DNA of 64,000 nt from Corynebacterium freneyi (GTDB lineage: Bacteria; Actinomycetota; Actinomycetes; Mycobacteriales; Mycobacteriaceae), in assembly GCF_030408835.1 (NCBI RefSeq), contig NZ_CP047357.1:124001-188000 (forward strand), in the 5' to 3' direction. The notes beneath the pieces are model-generated. The model was not told the DNA's origin. It saw only the letters and a list, made by a program, of their open reading frames with translations, and ran no database searches. Shown here one piece after another: positions 54,362 through 61,568 of the stretch (positions are counted from its first letter, which is position 1; each line of letters starts with the position of its first letter). The translations under genes were made by a program, and so were the position numbers.

Positions 54362-55858
54362 ATGACCTCCAGCAAGGACATCGCCGACCAGGGACTGGAC
54401 ACCGGCACCGGCAACGGCGGCACCACCCGTCTCAACGGCGCCCCCGTCTCCTCCGAACAGCACTCGGTGACCACCGGCCCCCAGGGCGGCGTCGTGGTCC
54501 ACGACGTGCATCTGATCGAAAAGCTCTCCCACTTCAACCGCGAGCGCATCCCGGAGCGCGTCGTCCACGCCAAGGGCGGCGGCGCCTTCGGCGAGCTCAC
54601 CGTCACCGAGGACGTGAGCAAGTACACCAAGGCGGGCCTGTTCCAGCCGGGCACGGTCACGCCGATGCTCGCCCGTTTCTCCACCGTCGCCGGCGAGCAG
54701 GGTTCGCCCGACGGTTGGCGCGACGTCCGCGGCTTCGCGCTGAAGTTCTACACCGATGAGGGCAACTACGACATCGTCGGCAACAACACCCCGGTGTTCT
54801 TCATCCGCGACGGCATCAAGTTCCCGGATTTCATCCACTCCCAGAAGCGTCTGCCGGACACGGGTCTGCGCGACGCCAACATGCAGTGGGATTTCTGGAC
54901 GTCGTCGCCGGAGTCCGCCCACCAGGTCACCTACCTCATGGGTGACCGGGGCATCCCGAAGACCTGGCGCAACATGGACGGTTTCGGCTCCCACACGTAC
55001 CAGTGGATCAACGAGGCCGGCGAGCGGTTCTGGGTGAAGTACCACTTCAAGACCCGCCAGGGCTGGGATTTCCTCACCGACGCCGAGGCCGAGGAGCTCG
55101 TCGGCCAGGACACCGACCATTCCCGCAAGGATCTCTTCGAGGCCATCGAGCGCGGCGACTTCCCGACGTGGGACGTCAAGGTGCAGATCATGCCCTTCGA
55201 CGACGCCGCCGGTTACCGCTGGAATCCCTTCGACCTGACCAAGACCTGGTCGCAGAAGGATTACCCGCTGATTCCCGTGGGGCACTTCACGCTCAACGAG
55301 AATCCGCGCAACTTCTTCGCCCAGATCGAGCAGGCCGCATTCGCGCCGTCGAACCTGGTCGAGGGCGTCGGGCTGTCGCCGGACAAGATGCTGCTGGCCC
55401 GCGCGTTTGCCTACTCCGACGCTCACCGGTACCGTCTGGGCGCCAACCACGATCAGCTGCCGGTCAACCGGCCGGTCGTGCAGGTGAACACGTTCTCCCA
55501 GGACGGCGCCGCCACTCACCGTTTCGCCGATCCGTCGCTGCCGGTCCACGGTTCCAATGCTGCCGGTCGCGGCGCCCAGGAGTCCGTCGATCACGGTGAT
55601 TTGGGCCTGTGGGCGGCCGAGGGCGAGGAGCCGTTCCGCGGCGCGTACATCCAGCACGCCGAGGACGACGACTTCGGCCAGGCGGGGACTCTCGTCCGTG
55701 AGGTGCTTGACGACGCCGCCCGCGACCGCTTGGCCGGCAACATCGCCCGTGCGATGGAGGGCGTGAGCCCGGAGGTCGAGGAGCGCGTGTACCAGTACTG
55801 GACCAACGTCGACGAGTGGCTCGGCGCCGAGGTCCGGGCGCGTTTCACCGCCAAGTAA
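54362..55858 (+). CDS. katA: Haem catalase
   Basis: The 498-aa small-subunit (clade 3-like) catalase decomposes H2O2. The distal His69 is in RERIPERVVHAKG, the distal Asn in DIVGNNTPVFFIRD, and the proximal haem Tyr region in ARAFAYSDAHRYRLG. NADPH-pocket residues lie around HYQWINEAGERFWVKYHF-type sequence. AAGGAG lies about 6 nt before the ATG. The upstream region has an AT-rich CTATATATAG palindrome (54287-54296), a likely promoter or operator. The C-terminus carries LDDAARDR from a GCTTGACGACG copy. Confidence 0.95.
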   Translation: MTSSKDIADQGLDTGTGNGGTTRLNGAPVSSEQHSVTTGPQGGVVVHDVHLIEKLSHFNRERIPERVVHAKGGGAFGELTVTEDVSKYTKAGLFQPGTVTPMLARFSTVAGEQGSPDGWRDVRGFALKFYTDEGNYDIVGNNTPVFFIRDGIKFPDFIHSQKRLPDTGLRDANMQWDFWTSSPESAHQVTYLMGDRGIPKTWRNMDGFGSHTYQWINEAGERFWVKYHFKTRQGWDFLTDAEAEELVGQDTDHSRKDLFEAIERGDFPTWDVKVQIMPFDDAAGYRWNPFDLTKTWSQKDYPLIPVGHFTLNENPRNFFAQIEQAAFAPSNLVEGVGLSPDKMLLARAFAYSDAHRYRLGANHDQLPVNRPVVQVNTFSQDGAATHRFADPSLPVHGSNAAGRGAQESVDHGDLGLWAAEGEEPFRGAYIQHAEDDDFGQAGTLVREVLDDAARDRLAGNIARAMEGVSPEVEERVYQYWTNVDEWLGAEVRARFTAK

Positions 55859-55862
55859 AGGA

Positions 55863-55920
55863 AAACCCGCCCGCGGGTGCCTCGAACCGGTGGTTCGGGG
55901 ACCGTGCGGGCGGGTTTCTG
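55863..55920. terminator. Bidirectional terminator of katA and the acidic-protein gene
   Basis: AAACCCGCCCGC (55863-55874) pairs with GCGGGCGGGTTT (55906-55917). The loop contains a second hairpin (CTCGAACC / GGTTCGGG). Confidence 0.8.
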
Positions 55921-55959
55921 CTCGGCGGGAGAAGTGCTTCTGGCCGCCGAACGGCAGAA

Positions 55960-56523
55960 TTACTTCTGCGCGCCGAACAAGAAGCCGACCGGGTCGAAGG
56001 CCGGCTGCTCGGGGGCGGACTCGACCGTAGCCTCGGCCTCGGCCTGCTCGGTGGCGGACTCGGCCTGTTCGGCCGGGGCGCCGGTTGCAGCCGGAGCCTC
56101 GGTCTCGGCCTGCTCGGGGGCGGGCTCGGTCGGAGCGTCGGCCTGCTCCGCGTCGGAGTCGGCCGGGGTCTCGGGCAGGATGACCTCGGGCTCCTCGGGC
56201 GCGGCCTCGGCGGGGGTCTCGCCGGACTCGGTCGGGGTGGATCCGGCATCCGGGGCCGAGTCGGAGCCGGAGTCGATGACCGCACCATTGACGGCGTTGA
56301 CGTCCACGACGTCGGAGACGTGGGTGGAGTTGTCGTCCTCGACCTCGACGTCGAGGAAATCCTCGCCGAACGGCAGGTTGACGTCGCCGAAGGTGGAACC
56401 CAGGTTGATGTTGCCGCCGCCGATCTGCTCGAGGGCGGGGAACGGGGACTCGATGACGATGTAGGGGCCGTCCGGGATCGCGTCGACGACCTCGGCGATG
56501 GCGGAAATGGTGGCGGCGTCCAT
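55960..56523 (-). CDS. Acidic small-protein family, member 1 (long form)
   Basis: The 187-aa protein has no signal peptide or membrane helix. Residues 1-82 are homologous to the two next genes: MDAATISAIAEVVDAIP, SPFPALEQI, INLGSTFGDVNLPFGEDFLD and EDDNSTHVSDVVDV. Residues ~83-187 are an Ala/Glu/Pro/Thr-rich extension (repeated APAEQAES-type units) ending in FDPVGFLFGAQK. I do not recognise the family. Small acidic proteins without signal peptides recall corynebacterial PorA/PorH, but no sequence match supports that. AGAGGAAG precedes the ATG. Confidence 0.75.
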   Translation of the reverse strand: MDAATISAIAEVVDAIPDGPYIVIESPFPALEQIGGGNINLGSTFGDVNLPFGEDFLDVEVEDDNSTHVSDVVDVNAVNGAVIDSGSDSAPDAGSTPTESGETPAEAAPEEPEVILPETPADSDAEQADAPTEPAPEQAETEAPAATGAPAEQAESATEQAEAEATVESAPEQPAFDPVGFLFGAQK

Positions 56524-56801
56524 GATGCGCTTCCTCTGCTTCGGAGCTAAACGAGTTATCTGACGATTTGTGGAATTTAGGGGGACCGCCGCCCGCCACC
56601 GGCGTAAATCGCGGTGGGGGAGCGGGCCCCCAAGTCGTTGGTGCGGCAGGGTTCTGCACCGGTGGGGACAAACGGTGTTTCGGCGAAAAGCCGCCCCGGA
56701 ACGCCGTGGCGTTCCGGGGCAGCCGTGTGAGCGGAAAGTCCCGCCCGCGCGAATGAAGCTGCGCGCGTGTTCCGGATCAGATGACCGGGAAAGAGGGGAG
56801 A

Positions 56802-57053
56802 CTAGGCCTTGACGCCGTTGCCCGCGTTGATGTCCAGGATGTCCTCGACGTGGGTGGAGTTGTCGTCCTTGATCTCGATGTCGAGGAAGTCCTCGCCGAA
56901 CGGCAGGTTGATGTCGCCGAAGGTGGAACCCAGGTTGATGTCGCGGCCGGCGATCTGCTCCAGGGCCGGGAACGGGGAGCCGACGGTGATGTACGGACCG
57001 TCGGGCAGGGCCTCGACGAGCTCGGCGGCGGCGGAAATGGTGTTGGCGTCCAT
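56802..57053 (-). CDS. Acidic small-protein family, member 2
   Basis: The 83-aa protein is the core only: MDANTISAAAELVEALPDG, SPFPALEQIAGRDINLGS, FGDINLPFGEDFLDIEI and DDNSTHVEDILDINAGNG. It is about 85% identical to member 3. AAAGGAAG precedes the ATG with the same GCGCATC spacer as member 1. Intergenic sequences after members 2 and 3 share TTCCGGATCARATGACC, so the whole unit was duplicated. Function is unknown. Confidence 0.78.
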   Translation of the reverse strand: MDANTISAAAELVEALPDGPYITVGSPFPALEQIAGRDINLGSTFGDINLPFGEDFLDIEIKDDNSTHVEDILDINAGNGVKA

Positions 57054-57188
57054 GATGCGCTTCCTTTGCGTGGAGTTGAAAGAGTTGGTTGACGGAAATT
57101 CGGGCGGCGGTGTGGACGGGAACTTCCGTACGCGCGGACGGAACCGCACGCGTGGTTTCCGGATCAAATGACCCGGAGGGGGCTACTA

Positions 57189-57443
57189 CTAGCCGGCGGC
57201 GACGCCGTTGCCCGCGGTGATGTCCAGGATGTCGGACACGTGGGTGGAGTTGTCGTCCTCGACCTTGATGTCGAGGAAGTCCTCGCCGAACGGCAGGTTG
57301 ATGTCACCGAAGGTGGAACCCAGGTTGATGTCGCGGCCGGCGATCTGCTCCAGGGCCGGGAACGGGGTCTCGACGGCGAGGTACGGGCCGTTGGGCAGGG
57401 CCTCGATGAGCTCGGCAGCGGCGGAAATGGTGTTGGCGTCCAT
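57189..57443 (-). CDS. Acidic small-protein family, member 3
   Basis: The 84-aa core-type protein is near-identical to member 2 from residue 1 to the end, with small changes (PNGPYLAVETPFPALEQ, DIKVEDDNSTHVSDILDI). AGGGGAG precedes the ATG. It is first in the minus-strand array, so the promoter driving all three may lie in the AT-richer region upstream (57540-57780). Confidence 0.78.
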   Translation of the reverse strand: MDANTISAAAELIEALPNGPYLAVETPFPALEQIAGRDINLGSTFGDINLPFGEDFLDIKVEDDNSTHVSDILDITAGNGVAAG

Positions 57444-58260
57444 GTGAACGACTCCCCTTTTTTGGATGGCGTGGTGGCTGAGAACCGCGGCCCTCGGCGG
57501 GCTCCGGTGGGCGACCCCCTGAGGCCTCCCTGAATCTCTCGGGGTAGACACTAAGACCGCTCTTTGCTTTCCGCAATGGGGTTCACGGGCCCGGCGAGTA
57601 CGGACAATTGTCTTCCGGCGCTTCGATTATCGGATTTATTGGCGTACCCCTAAAAGTGCAGAACACGCGTTGTTTACGTGGCGTTCATGTGCGCCATGCG
57701 AATGGCTAACGGTGTGAACCCGTTCTAATTTTGGCACTGCCAGCGGAAACGGTTGGGTAATGGCATTCATGAAAGTGAGCCTCACCTAAGAAACGGGCGT
57801 GGAGGGTGGGGTGCCGGGTGTTGTTCGGGACGCTTTTCGATCGTCGGAGTTCACGCCTTCGTTACCCTGTAAGATGTGAGCTAATGCACACTCTGGCCTG
57901 AGTCTCAGCCCGTGCCATTCGCCCCCGCTCGGGGGTAGTGCAGTAACCCGGTGTAACACGAATGCCCGACCTGTCTCGGTTACCCCGGCTGCGCCCCCAC
58001 CTGCGCGATTCCACCTCCGGCCGGGTTCCGACGAGCCACGCGATCCGGTCATGCGACGTTGCCCATCGCCCCGGCCACGGCCACCTAGAGTGTCAGATCC
58101 CCGCCCAAACGCCACCGGGCCCCTCTCCCGCAGCAAGGTGGGAGAGGGGCCCGGTGGCGTCGCAAGGCAATTGGCACGGCACGCGCGACGCAACGCGCCA
58201 TTCATGCCGCACACGCGGCGCACGACGGCGCCCGCGGCGATGACGCCTGATCCGCCGCGG
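57444..58260. other. 817-bp non-coding region between the acidic-protein array and mrpG
   Basis: I see no supportable gene. The 57540-57780 part is AT-richer than its surroundings and contains the palindrome GACAATTGTC (57602-57611). TTAGGTGAGGCTCACTTTC (minus strand, 57771-57789) resembles a DtxR iron-box at about 13 of 19 positions. Further right are the hairpin at 58111-58158 and a small CCCCCGC / GCGGGGG-like dyad near 57925. Confidence 0.5.
58111..58158. terminator. Perfect 19-bp GC hairpin downstream of the mrp operon
   Basis: The arms 58111-58129 and 58140-58158 are perfectly complementary (GCCACCGGGCCCCTCTCCC type), with a 10-nt loop. No T tract is present. Its position after mrpG suggests a transcription end or RNA-stability element. 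Confidence 0.6.
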
Positions 58261-58617
58261 CTACCCCGCGTTCGTCGGCCGCCGATCCGAATGGTCCTCG
58301 GCGGACCCGTCCCGCGCACCGAGCACGGCACGCGCCAGCACCTCCGACGCGACGGTGGCGACGACGAGCATCGACACGATCGCCAGCAACCCGGTGAGCA
58401 CCTTGCCCACCGTCAACGTCCCCTGATCGAACTCGAGGATCGCATTGCCCACCACCAGCAGCGGCGCACCGACCATGACGCCGGCGGACAGCTGATTCAT
58501 GCGCGACAGCGCATCCGGCGCACGCCACATGGCCACCGCCGCACCGAGCAGGTACAGCGACCCGCCGATGACGGTCAGGGCGAACAGGACCGTCGTGATC
58601 ACTCCTCCGATGCCCAT
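58261..58617 (-). CDS. mrpG: Mrp antiporter subunit G
   Basis: The 118-aa protein has three membrane helices. The family sequence is LFALTVIGGSLYLLGAAVAMWRAPDALSRMNQLSA, followed by VGAPLLVVGNAI. It is part of the Mrp Na+/H+ antiporter complex. The acidic C-terminal tail is cytosolic. It is the last gene of the operon, 3 nt after mrpF. Confidence 0.9.
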   Translation of the reverse strand: MGIGGVITTVLFALTVIGGSLYLLGAAVAMWRAPDALSRMNQLSAGVMVGAPLLVVGNAILEFDQGTLTVGKVLTGLLAIVSMLVVATVASEVLARAVLGARDGSAEDHSDRRPTNAG

Positions 58618-58620
58618 GAC

Positions 58621-58896
58621 CTACCTCCTTCCCCGCGAAATCACGCGGGCCAGGCCGACGGTCGACAGAATGCCCAGCAGGCCCGCCAGCATGGCGATGT
58701 CGAACGTGATGGCCGTTTCCCGCAGCAGGGCGGTGGTCAGGAACACGCCGACCATCGAAAAGAACGCGACGTCGGACATCACCGCACGCGACACGTTTCC
58801 CTTGACGCGGAACACCTGGATGACGGTCAGCACGAACGCCAGCGAGCACAGCGCGACGCCGATGCCCGCGATGACCTGCACCACGGAGTCAGTCAT
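58621..58896 (-). CDS. mrpF: Mrp antiporter subunit F
   Basis: The 91-aa protein has three membrane helices with the MrpF pattern VFRVKGNVSRAVMSDVAFFSMVG. ATG at 58896 overlaps the mrpE end by 8 nt and gives the usual length; a longer ORF start at 58977 runs through mrpE and was rejected. Confidence 0.9.
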   Translation of the reverse strand: MTDSVVQVIAGIGVALCSLAFVLTVIQVFRVKGNVSRAVMSDVAFFSMVGVFLTTALLRETAITFDIAMLAGLLGILSTVGLARVISRGRR

Positions 58897-59482
58897 GGCG
58901 GTTCTCCTTTCGGTCGGCGGGGGCCGGGTCATCATGCTTGACGACGCCGGCGTTCCGGTCGCCCGGCCCACCGCCATCGGTGGCCGGCTCCGGAATGACG
59001 TCGTCCTCCATCGGGTCGTCGACCACCGTGACGGAGTCGGGCAGGCTCGGCAGCCCCTGCGCGGTTTCGGCGGCGGTGCCGATGACCTCGTCGGGGTCGG
59101 AGTGCACTTCCGGGTCGTAGTCGTCGAAGACGAAGGCCTCCGGGCGGGGCAGATCGCGCACCCGCGGGGACATGCGCTCCTCCATGTCGTACAGCGAATC
59201 GCAGACGCCCTCGAAATCCGCGCCGAACACCGCGTGGACGATGAACATGCGGCGACCGCCCTCCAGGGCGCGGATGCCGCAGACGAGGGTGCCCGGCGTC
59301 ATGGTGATCGACGCCGACAAACCCACGATTTCGGTGTCGGTGGTGATGCGCAGCGGCATGCCGATGAGGATCGGCTTCTGCTTTTGCCTGGCCCGGAACG
59401 TATCCGCGATCACCTCCGTCGCGGCGATGACGACCTGACCGGTCAACCACGCGCCGTAGGCGGGAATGTGCAGGATGCTCAT
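58889..59482 (-). CDS. mrpE: Mrp antiporter subunit E
   Basis: The 197-aa protein has the MrpE core (GAYGAWLTGQVV-type membrane start, VIADTFRARQKQKPILIGMPL, ASITMTPGTLVCGI and FIVHAVFG). An unusually long acidic hydrophilic tail (~120-197) follows. The tail's end contains NAGVVKHDD, encoded by a GCTTGACGACG copy (58936), close to the mrpF start. ATG at 59482 overlaps the mrpD stop (ATGA). Confidence 0.88.
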   Translation of the reverse strand: MSILHIPAYGAWLTGQVVIAATEVIADTFRARQKQKPILIGMPLRITTDTEIVGLSASITMTPGTLVCGIRALEGGRRMFIVHAVFGADFEGVCDSLYDMEERMSPRVRDLPRPEAFVFDDYDPEVHSDPDEVIGTAAETAQGLPSLPDSVTVVDDPMEDDVIPEPATDGGGPGDRNAGVVKHDDPAPADRKENRHD

Positions 59483-61125
59483 CGGGTCGCCCCTTCCCGG
59501 GCGGACTCGGCCGCGGCCGAAACGCCCGTGTCGTTGCCCACGCCGTCGATCATGCCGACGCCGTTGGTGGCGGCGCCGCCCATGTCGACGTTGTCCAGGT
59601 TGCCGTAGGAGATCGCCGACGCCGGGTCGCCCAGGGCGGCCTCGACGTAGGCGGGCACGTCGACCAGCGCGTCGCCGGCCGCACCCGTCCACCCGGCGAC
59701 GACGCCGACGAAGACGAACATGGCCACGCTGACCGCCGCCAGGAACACCGACGGCGCCGCCAGGGCCCCGCGGACCCGCAGCGAATCGTCGATGCCCTGC
59801 ATCGGGCGGCCCCAGAACACGCCGCGCCACACGCGGACCATCGCCAACAGGGCGCCCAGCGACGCCAGGACGATGACGGTGATGACCACCGCCGACCGGG
59901 CGTCACCGCCCGACGCCGCCGCGACGACGACGCCGACCTTGCCCCACAGGCCCGAAAACGGCGGGAAGCCGACGATGGAAAACGCCATCGCCGCGAACAC
60001 CCACGCCACCAGCTGATCCCGCCGGGCCAGCCCCGACAGGCGCGACAACGTGCCCGTGCCGTACGTTTCCTCGATCGCACCGGAGACCAGCACCAGCGAA
60101 CCGACGGTGACCATGTGGTGCAGCGCGTAGAAGATGCCGGCGGCCAACACGGCGGAGGCGTCGCCGTCGGTGAAGGCCAGCACCACCAGGATGAACGGCA
60201 TGCCGTTGACCATCTGGTACGCCAGCACCCGGCGCATGGTCGACTCCGCCAGGCCCGCGTAGGCGCCCAACAGCATCGACGCCGCCATCAGGACGATGAT
60301 CGGCCACTGCCACGACGGATCCATGTCCACGATGACCACGTAAATGCGGAACAGCATGTACACGGCCACCTTGGTGTGCACCGCCGAGAAAATCGCCATC
60401 ACCGCCGGCGACGTCGACGGGTAGGTGCGCGGCAGCCACGTGTGCACCGGCGCCAGACCCGCCTTCACGCTCAGCGCGATGATGACCAGACCCAGCGCCA
60501 CCGCACCCGGCCCGCCGCCCGCGGCCGACCCGGCCAGCAGCGCGATGTTCACCGCGCCGACCGAGCCGTACACCAGGGCGACGCCGATGAGCAGCACCGT
60601 CGACGTCATCAAATTGACCAGCACGAACGACCGGCCGGCCGCGAGGCGATGCCACGTGCCCGTCACCGCGATCAGGCCGTACGACGGAAGCAGCATCACC
60701 TCCATGAACACGAAGAAGTTGAACAAGTCGGCGGTGAGGAACGCGCCGGCCATGCCCGCCAACATCATCAGCGTCAGCGACGCGAAGAAACGCGACTTGT
60801 TCTCGCCGGCGACCTGCGCGAACCACGCGCCTGCGAACACCACCATCGACGCCACGCCCAACATGAGCAGGGAAAACGCGTCGGCGACGAAGGGAATGGA
60901 CACGCCGCCGGGGAACCCGCCGACGTTGTGGCCGATCGGGCCGGAGTCCATCACCCGGTACAGCAGCGCACACGCCACCACGGCCATGCCGGCCGGAGTG
61001 GCGATCGACAGCGCCATCCGCACCGGAGCCCACGGCAACACCGCCGCGACGCCGGCGAACAACAGCGGAAGAATCGCCACCAGGGGCAGCAGAGCGGAGA
61101 CCGTCTCCGCGGACATGCCGGTCAT
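59479..61125 (-). CDS. mrpD: Mrp antiporter subunit D
   Basis: The 548-aa protein is homologous to complex I subunits ND2/ND4/ND5, with about 14 membrane helices. Key blocks are LMMLAGMAGAFLTADLFNFFVF, VMLLPSYGLIAVTG (the conserved Glu precedes it), SVKAGLAPVHTWLP and IFYALHHMVTVGSLVLVSGAI. It forms a proton pathway of the antiporter. The C-terminal ~45 residues are a soluble extension. The start overlaps the mrpC stop by one base. Confidence 0.93.
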   Translation of the reverse strand: MTGMSAETVSALLPLVAILPLLFAGVAAVLPWAPVRMALSIATPAGMAVVACALLYRVMDSGPIGHNVGGFPGGVSIPFVADAFSLLMLGVASMVVFAGAWFAQVAGENKSRFFASLTLMMLAGMAGAFLTADLFNFFVFMEVMLLPSYGLIAVTGTWHRLAAGRSFVLVNLMTSTVLLIGVALVYGSVGAVNIALLAGSAAGGGPGAVALGLVIIALSVKAGLAPVHTWLPRTYPSTSPAVMAIFSAVHTKVAVYMLFRIYVVIVDMDPSWQWPIIVLMAASMLLGAYAGLAESTMRRVLAYQMVNGMPFILVVLAFTDGDASAVLAAGIFYALHHMVTVGSLVLVSGAIEETYGTGTLSRLSGLARRDQLVAWVFAAMAFSIVGFPPFSGLWGKVGVVVAAASGGDARSAVVITVIVLASLGALLAMVRVWRGVFWGRPMQGIDDSLRVRGALAAPSVFLAAVSVAMFVFVGVVAGWTGAAGDALVDVPAYVEAALGDPASAISYGNLDNVDMGGAATNGVGMIDGVGNDTGVSAAAESAREGATR

Positions 61126-61568
61126 CAGCGATCACCGTCCTGGGGCGATACGGGCGGGTAGTGCTCCATCCGAACCGCTCCCGCACCCGAACCGGCGTCG
61201 GCCGGGCGCAGGCGGCGGGCCTTGCGGCCGGCTGTCGACAACTGGGCATTGGCCTCCCGGTCCTCGCGGATCCGTGTGTCGTCGTCGCGGCCCAGGGCCG
61301 ACATCGCCAACATGAAGGCCGTCACCGCCATGGTGATGACGATGGCCGTCAACACGAACGCCTGCGGCAGCGCATCCGCCGCCGTCTCCGCCTCCGCATT
61401 GCCCATCAGGGGCTCCTGCCGCCAGGCGCCCACGCCCGTCGACAGGATGATCAGGTTCGCCGCATGCGAGATGAACGTCATCCCGATGATGATGCGCACC
61501 ATGCCGCGCTGCAGCACCAGGTACGCGCCGCCGCCGGCGAGCACGGCCGCGATGAGCGCGATGATCAT
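61125..61568 (-). CDS. mrpC: Mrp antiporter subunit C
   Basis: The 147-aa NuoK-like protein has three membrane helices. The family blocks are YLVLQRGMVRIIIGMTFISHAANLIIL and DALPQAFVLTAIVITMAVTAFMLA. An Arg/Asp-rich cytosolic tail extends past residue 100. It overlaps mrpA by 4 nt. Confidence 0.92.
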   Translation of the reverse strand: MIIALIAAVLAGGGAYLVLQRGMVRIIIGMTFISHAANLIILSTGVGAWRQEPLMGNAEAETAADALPQAFVLTAIVITMAVTAFMLAMSALGRDDDTRIREDREANAQLSTAGRKARRLRPADAGSGAGAVRMEHYPPVSPQDGDR

